Source of the DNA: Cephalopachus bancanus
Lineage: Eukaryota; Chordata; Mammalia; Primates; Tarsiidae
DNA length: 64,000 bases
Reading direction: 5' to 3'
NCBI GenBank assembly: GCA_027257055.1
Contig: JAPVLO010000003.1
Coordinates: 6,823,501 to 6,887,500 of the forward strand
In this document: positions 60,392-64,000 of the stretch, one piece after another
Layout of the letters: each line of letters starts with the position of its first letter
How positions within the stretch are numbered: position 1 is the stretch's first letter
Made by a program: the position numbers and the translations under genes
Notes under the pieces: generated by a model
Database searches by the model: none
What the model saw: only the letters and a program-made list of their open reading frames with translations
What the model was told of the DNA's origin: nothing

Positions 60392-60924
60392 TTAAAGATG
60401 TGGGGTACAATTCAGGGTTAGGTGTACAAATGTTCATTATGCAGGTACTGTTGATGAAGAGTGCCCCCCACCCTGGAAGTTTCCCACTACTGCCAATCCC
60501 ACCCTCTCTCCCCCGGCAGTTTTCCACTATTGTAAATCCCTTTCTTAAAGTATTATGATAATTGTTCAAGGTCTGCTTATGAGTGAGGACATGTGGTACT
60601 CAGTTCTTTGTTTCTGTGATAGATCACTCAGTATTATAGACTCTAAGCCCATTCAAGTTGCTGCAAAGTTCATAATTTTGTCCTTCTTTATGGCTGCATA
60701 ATATTTCATCATGTATACGTATCGCATTTTTTTGTATCCAGTCCTCTTTCTATCGGCAGCACAGTTGGTTCTGTGTTTTCGTTATTGTGAATAATGCGGC
60801 AATAACCACGTGTGTGTAGGTATCTTTTTCATAGAATGATTAGAATTCCTCTAACTATATTCCCACTAAGGGGACTGTGGAGTTGTATTGAAGGTAGATC
60901 TTTAGATCTTTTAGGAAGATTTTA
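60362..60924 (-). mobile_element. L1 3' end with a duplicated 3' UTR unit
   Basis: Reverse, starting with a (TTA)n tail at 60358-60391: gatgtggggtacaattcag, then cactactgccaatcccac and cactattgtaaatccctt (the doubled unit), ggacatgtggtactcag, ctgcataatatttcatcat, aataatgcggcaataacc. It interrupts the old L1; cagaagcttta and ggaagatttta at its sides are a likely degraded duplication. Confidence 0.88.
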
Positions 60925-62359
60925 AGGTTGAGATAGTTCCACTTGTTTATGTTTGCTATTGTTGTCTGTGCCTTTAGTGTCATATCAAAAAAAATCATTG
61001 CCAAGACCAATGTTAAGATTTTTCCATGTTTTCATCTAAGGCCCGATTTATCCATTTACATCACCAGTTCCACTTATGAGATGAGAACATTACCTCATGG
61101 CCTTTTATCTCTTAACAATCCCACCTCTTAATATTGTTAAAATGAAAACTAAATTTTAACATGAGTTTTTGAGGGGAAAAATATCTAAACCATATATTTC
61201 TGCCTCTGGTTCCCCAAAACTCATGTCTCTTTTATACACAAAATACATTCATTTCATCCCCAAAGTCCCAGAAGTCTTATGTAATTCCATCATTAACTTA
61301 AAAATCCAAAGTCCAGAGTTTCATCTAAATCAGATGTAGGTAAAACCCAAGTCATGACTCATCTTGAGATAAATTTTCCTCTATCTGTGGGACTGTGAAA
61401 TCAAACAAGTTATCTTCTTTTAAAATACAATTGTAGGACTCTCATAGGTTAGACATTATCATTCCAAAAGAAAAAAATAGGCAAAAAGGAAAAGGTAACT
61501 TGTCCAAAAGTAAGTCCAAAACAAAACAGAGCAAACAACATTAAATCTTATAGTTACAGAATAATTTTCCTTGACTCTGTGTCTCACATCTGAGTCTCAC
61601 TGGGACAGAGGTTGGACCCTCAAGGCTTTAGAAAGCGCCATCTCTATGGCTTTTCTGAGTTTAGCCCGTAGAGTAATTCTCCTGTGTTGGAGTCTTGTGT
61701 CTGTAGCTCTTCCAGGCTGATGTTACACACTGCAGTTTTACAGTTTAGAGACTTGAAAATCGCCCCACCCCTGTGACCCTATTAAGTAGACATTGCCCCT
61801 ATCTCGGCTTATGTCTCAGGTCTTTGCTGCATTCTTGGAATTCTAGCTGAAGGTAGCTATGCCTCCAATTTTGTGCACACTGCATGCTTGCAAAATTAGC
61901 ACTGCATGGATACCATCAAGGTTTATGAATTATATCTTCCAGAATGGTGACTGGAGCATCAGCCAGACCCACTTGAGCCATAACCCGGGGTGACCAAAGA
62001 GTGCTGTACTAGAAGGAGATAAGCAGACATTTGAGGTGGAACAGGGCAATAAAATCTAAGGTCCTGCAGCTTCCCTCTTGTAAACGTAACCTCTGATATC
62101 CTAGTGCTATAAGCCTGTGATGGGACAGGCAGCCTCAAAGATCTTTGAAATGCAAATAAGTTCATTTTTCCTGACAACCCCCTCAGGTTTCCTCTCACTG
62201 TGGGAGCTTTTCTATCTTCTCAGTAAATCTTGCTTTCTGAAAAAAAAAAAAAAAAAATTCATTCTTTCATGTTCCATGTCCTGTAAAATAGCATCTGGTT
62301 TCTTACTACTTGTACTAATTTTATCAAATGGTCTTCACTTGATCACACCTTTTATTTTT

Positions 62360-62419
<60 letters not shown>
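62360..62419. repeat. (GT)n microsatellite
   Basis: About 30 GT units inside the MaLR internal region. Confidence 0.97.
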
Positions 62420-62531
62420 CTTTTTCTCCTAAACAGGACTTTTTATTTACACGACCAAATTGGAGCATTCCAAATCTCTGTTCTGCTTTTCTTTTGATGG
62501 TTACTTCTGTCTTTAAGTCATTTTTCTCTTC

Positions 62532-62876
62532 TCACATTTTACTATATGCATTTAAGAAAAAGCATGCAATCTTTTCAATGCTTTGCTCAGAAATTTCATC
62601 ACCTAGATATTCAAGAACATGGCTCTTAAATTTTGCCTTTCTTGGGCACAATTTAGCCATGTTCTTTGCCACTTTATAACAAGGATGGCCTTCGTTCCAA
62701 TTTCCAATATGAGTTTCCTCATTTCTGCCTGAGATTTTACCAAAATCATCTTTACTGTCCATATTTCTAATAGCTTTATGATCACTACCACTTAAGTAAT
62801 CTCTAAGAAGTTTCAGATTTTCTGGCAGCTCTCCTCCACTTCTGAGTCTTCGGCAGAATTTCCATGAATACTTCAT
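62532..62876 (-). pseudogene. Open stretch in MaLR internal region
   Basis: A 114-codon open frame inside the MaLR internal sequence. Its DNA aligns by wording with MaLR internal text (the part with ctttgctcagaaatttc and the glu/asp-rich segment), so it is a remnant of the element, perhaps of its degraded gag-like part, and not a host gene. No known domain is visible to me. Hydrophilic, charged, no membrane segment. Confidence 0.5.
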
Positions 62877-63335
62877 TCATGACAATTGAGGCATTTTCTG
62901 GCCTGCTTCTCCAAAGTTTTCTAGCTCTACTAATTTTCAGTTCCAAAGCCACTTCCACATTTTCAGATATTTGTTATATCAGCACTACAGTTCTCTTGTA
63001 CCAGTTTATCTCTCAGTCCATTGTGTGCTGCTATAACAGAATACTTAAAACGGGGTAGTTTACATTGAACAGAAATGTATTGACTCACAGTTTTAGAAGC
63101 AGAGAAGTTCAATATCAGGTGATGCCTAGTGAGGGTGTTTAGAGCACCCCTGACATAAACAACTTCAACTTAGAAAAATACTCCAGTTTACATTTTAAAA
63201 AGCATCATGTCAACAGGGACCAGATGCTGGGCCTTATCAATAAGGATTGCATCCAACCTGATAAGGACATATTCAAACATACGTTCTTCTACTCTCAGTC
63301 CTCACCAGAGGACTTTGTGGCCATAAAAGGACATC

Positions 63336-63640
63336 AGCCCCAGTGTGGTGACTCACCCTTAAATCCCAGCACTTTGGGAGGCCAAAGCAAGAGTATTGCC
63401 TGAACCCGTGGTTTGAGACCAGCCTGAGCAACTTGGGGAGACCTTGTCTCTAAAATAAATCACAAAAACTAGCCAGGTATGGTGGTGTGTGTCTACAGTT
63501 CCAGCTACTTGGAAGGCTGAAGTGGAAGAATTGCCTGAGCCCAGCAGGTGGAGACTGTGGTGGCTGTGAGTGGGCTACTGCACTGCAGCCTGGGGGAACA
63601 AAGGTAAGACTCCAACTCAAAAAAAAAAAAAAAAAAAAAG
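63336..63640 (+). mobile_element. AluJ-like (ancestral type)
   Basis: Forward dimer with gaacccgtggtttgagaccagcc-type left arm (ancestral rather than GCGGGTTCGAGACC), the linker GAGCAACTTGGGGAGACC and CACAAAAACTAGCCAGG. Long A tail at 63620-63639. Lies in or beside the MaLR right LTR. Confidence 0.93.
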
Positions 63641-64000
63641 GCAGGGCTTCAACAATTCTTCATGGCATTATCTTGCTATCATTCATCATAAGAACCTGGC
63701 CATTGCTGCCAGAGGCTCTGTACCATCTACCACTAGAGGCTTTGCCCACATCAAAACACTATTCCATACTGGCCCAGAAAAACTTCTTCTGCTCATCTGG
63801 CTTTCCTCTGGACTGGTTGACTATCCTTTTTTAAATGTTACTTCATTTTCTGTGGAATATTCAATCTACAACATTTATATATTGATTAAGTAGACTATTA
63901 GGTATGGTTTGCAATACTGACCAACGTGTGGAATGGCTTGAGACTGTGTGCCCACAGTGCTGACTCCCAGTGAATGGGTAGTTCTAAGTAGTATTTCCTC
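63641..64000. other. Unassigned end of window
   Basis: 63690-63800 (aacctggccattgctgcc, ggctttgcccacatc) may belong to a repeat, but nothing was assigned. Confidence 0.4.

Larger units (their letters stand above)
58485..61040 (-). mobile_element. Old L1 3' half, interrupted twice
   Basis: Three reverse pieces in L1 order: 58485-59290 (atttatggggtgcaaagtg, cacttagcataatgttctt, ggatggacac-like, gcagtgtatgagggtttctg), 60062-60361 (tctaatggccatttgtatat, gcaaatattttctcccactt, cctgttcagaagcttt) and 60925-61040 (tagttccacttgtttatgtt, tcattgccaagaccaatg). The first break is an LTR-like insertion, the second a younger L1 3' end. Confidence 0.85.
61065..63335 (-). mobile_element. ERVL-MaLR element (MST/THE1/MLT1-like) with internal region
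   Basis: Old endogenous retrovirus-like element, reverse. The left edge, 61065-61165 (gagatgagaacattacctc, aatcccacctcttaat, acatgagtttttgaggg), is the end of an LTR. 61165-63012 is MaLR internal sequence: tgcctctggttccccaaaac, aaaatccaaagtccagag, gaaatcaaacaagttatc, cattccaaaagaaaaaaatag, ttaaatcttatagttacagaa, tgctcagaaatttcatcacc, and ctcttgtaccagtttatct just before the other LTR. From 63013 the second LTR starts tcagtccattgtgtgctgc, aaaacggggtagttt, gactcacagttttagaagc. The part 63140-63300 does not follow that LTR well. Non-functional. Confidence 0.72.

Noticed and set aside
62117..62497. 126-codon frame with a CVCVCV run
   Set aside because: The run comes from a (GT)n microsatellite within a MaLR internal region.
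710..63640. Lemur/loris or human AluS/Y origin of the Alus
   Set aside because: The lineage-specific insert of strepsirrhine Alus (gagcaagagcgagacc and the changed right arm) and the AluS/Y markers are absent; the set derives from AluJ in a different way.
179..63893. Short open frames throughout the window taken as genes
   Set aside because: They are at most 186 codons, mostly explained by L1, Alu, MaLR or simple repeats, and lack splice or promoter context; the rest are AT-rich frames without motifs.
1..64000. CRISPR arrays, operons, bacterial promoters or terminators
   Set aside because: The DNA is clearly primate; no regularly spaced direct repeats of that kind exist here.

Overview
This is non-coding, AT-rich primate DNA. 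I find no cellular protein-coding gene, tRNA, rRNA or other functional RNA gene. Every open frame I examined is short (186 codons at most) and is either a remnant of a transposable element, an antisense Alu frame, a microsatellite artefact, or has no support.

Organism: the window carries 13 dimeric, 7SL-derived Alu copies, so it is a primate. Eleven of them are an AluJ-derived type I do not recognise from apes, monkeys, lemurs or lorises: a shortened start reading GGCTCAGCCTGTAAT, a left arm with GAGCCCGCGGGTTCGAGACC, a linker with CTACAATAAATCAAAAAAT, and a right arm with GGCCGGGAGCGGCCACTGC. By elimination I infer a tarsier (Tarsiiformes). This was not checked against any database.

Layout. 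0-8.7 kb: a 5'-truncated L1 with an Alu inside it, an ancient reverse L1, a FRAM monomer, an MLT1 LTR, a second reverse L1 holding a mariner transposon remnant that itself holds an Alu, and an LTR-like block. 8.7-12.9 kb: mostly unassigned sequence with a 74-bp tandem duplication. 12.9-20 kb: an Alu, a nearly full-length reverse L1 (ORF1 and ORF2 remnants plus 5' UTR) and an L2 end. 20-28 kb: an Alu, an MLT1 element keeping both LTRs, an Alu, a MIR, an L1 3' end and an AluJ. 28.2-35 kb: a nearly full-length forward L1 that has split a MER5-type transposon and has taken two Alus. 35-43 kb: an Alu, L1 fragments, a Tigger-like DNA transposon split by an L1 that is split by an Alu, and an L1 with a 5' inversion. 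43-53 kb: a second inverted L1 nested in an older L1, microsatellites, an MLT1 LTR, L1 3' ends and two Alus. 53-58 kb: mostly unassigned, with a tiny L1 insertion and L2/MIR-age traces. 58.4-64 kb: an old reverse L1 interrupted by an LTR (itself interrupted by an L1 end) and by another L1 3' end, then a MaLR retrotransposon and an AluJ-like copy.

Nothing here works together as a pathway. The content is a layered record of insertions, and the useful signals are historical: Alu and L1 subfamily markers, nesting order, target-site duplications, twin-primed inversions and a mariner-like transposon. I do not see a novel functional system. The most promising observations are the mariner remnant, the three-step Alu subfamily series, the possible L1 promoter repeat and an L1 3' UTR duplication shared by two copies.
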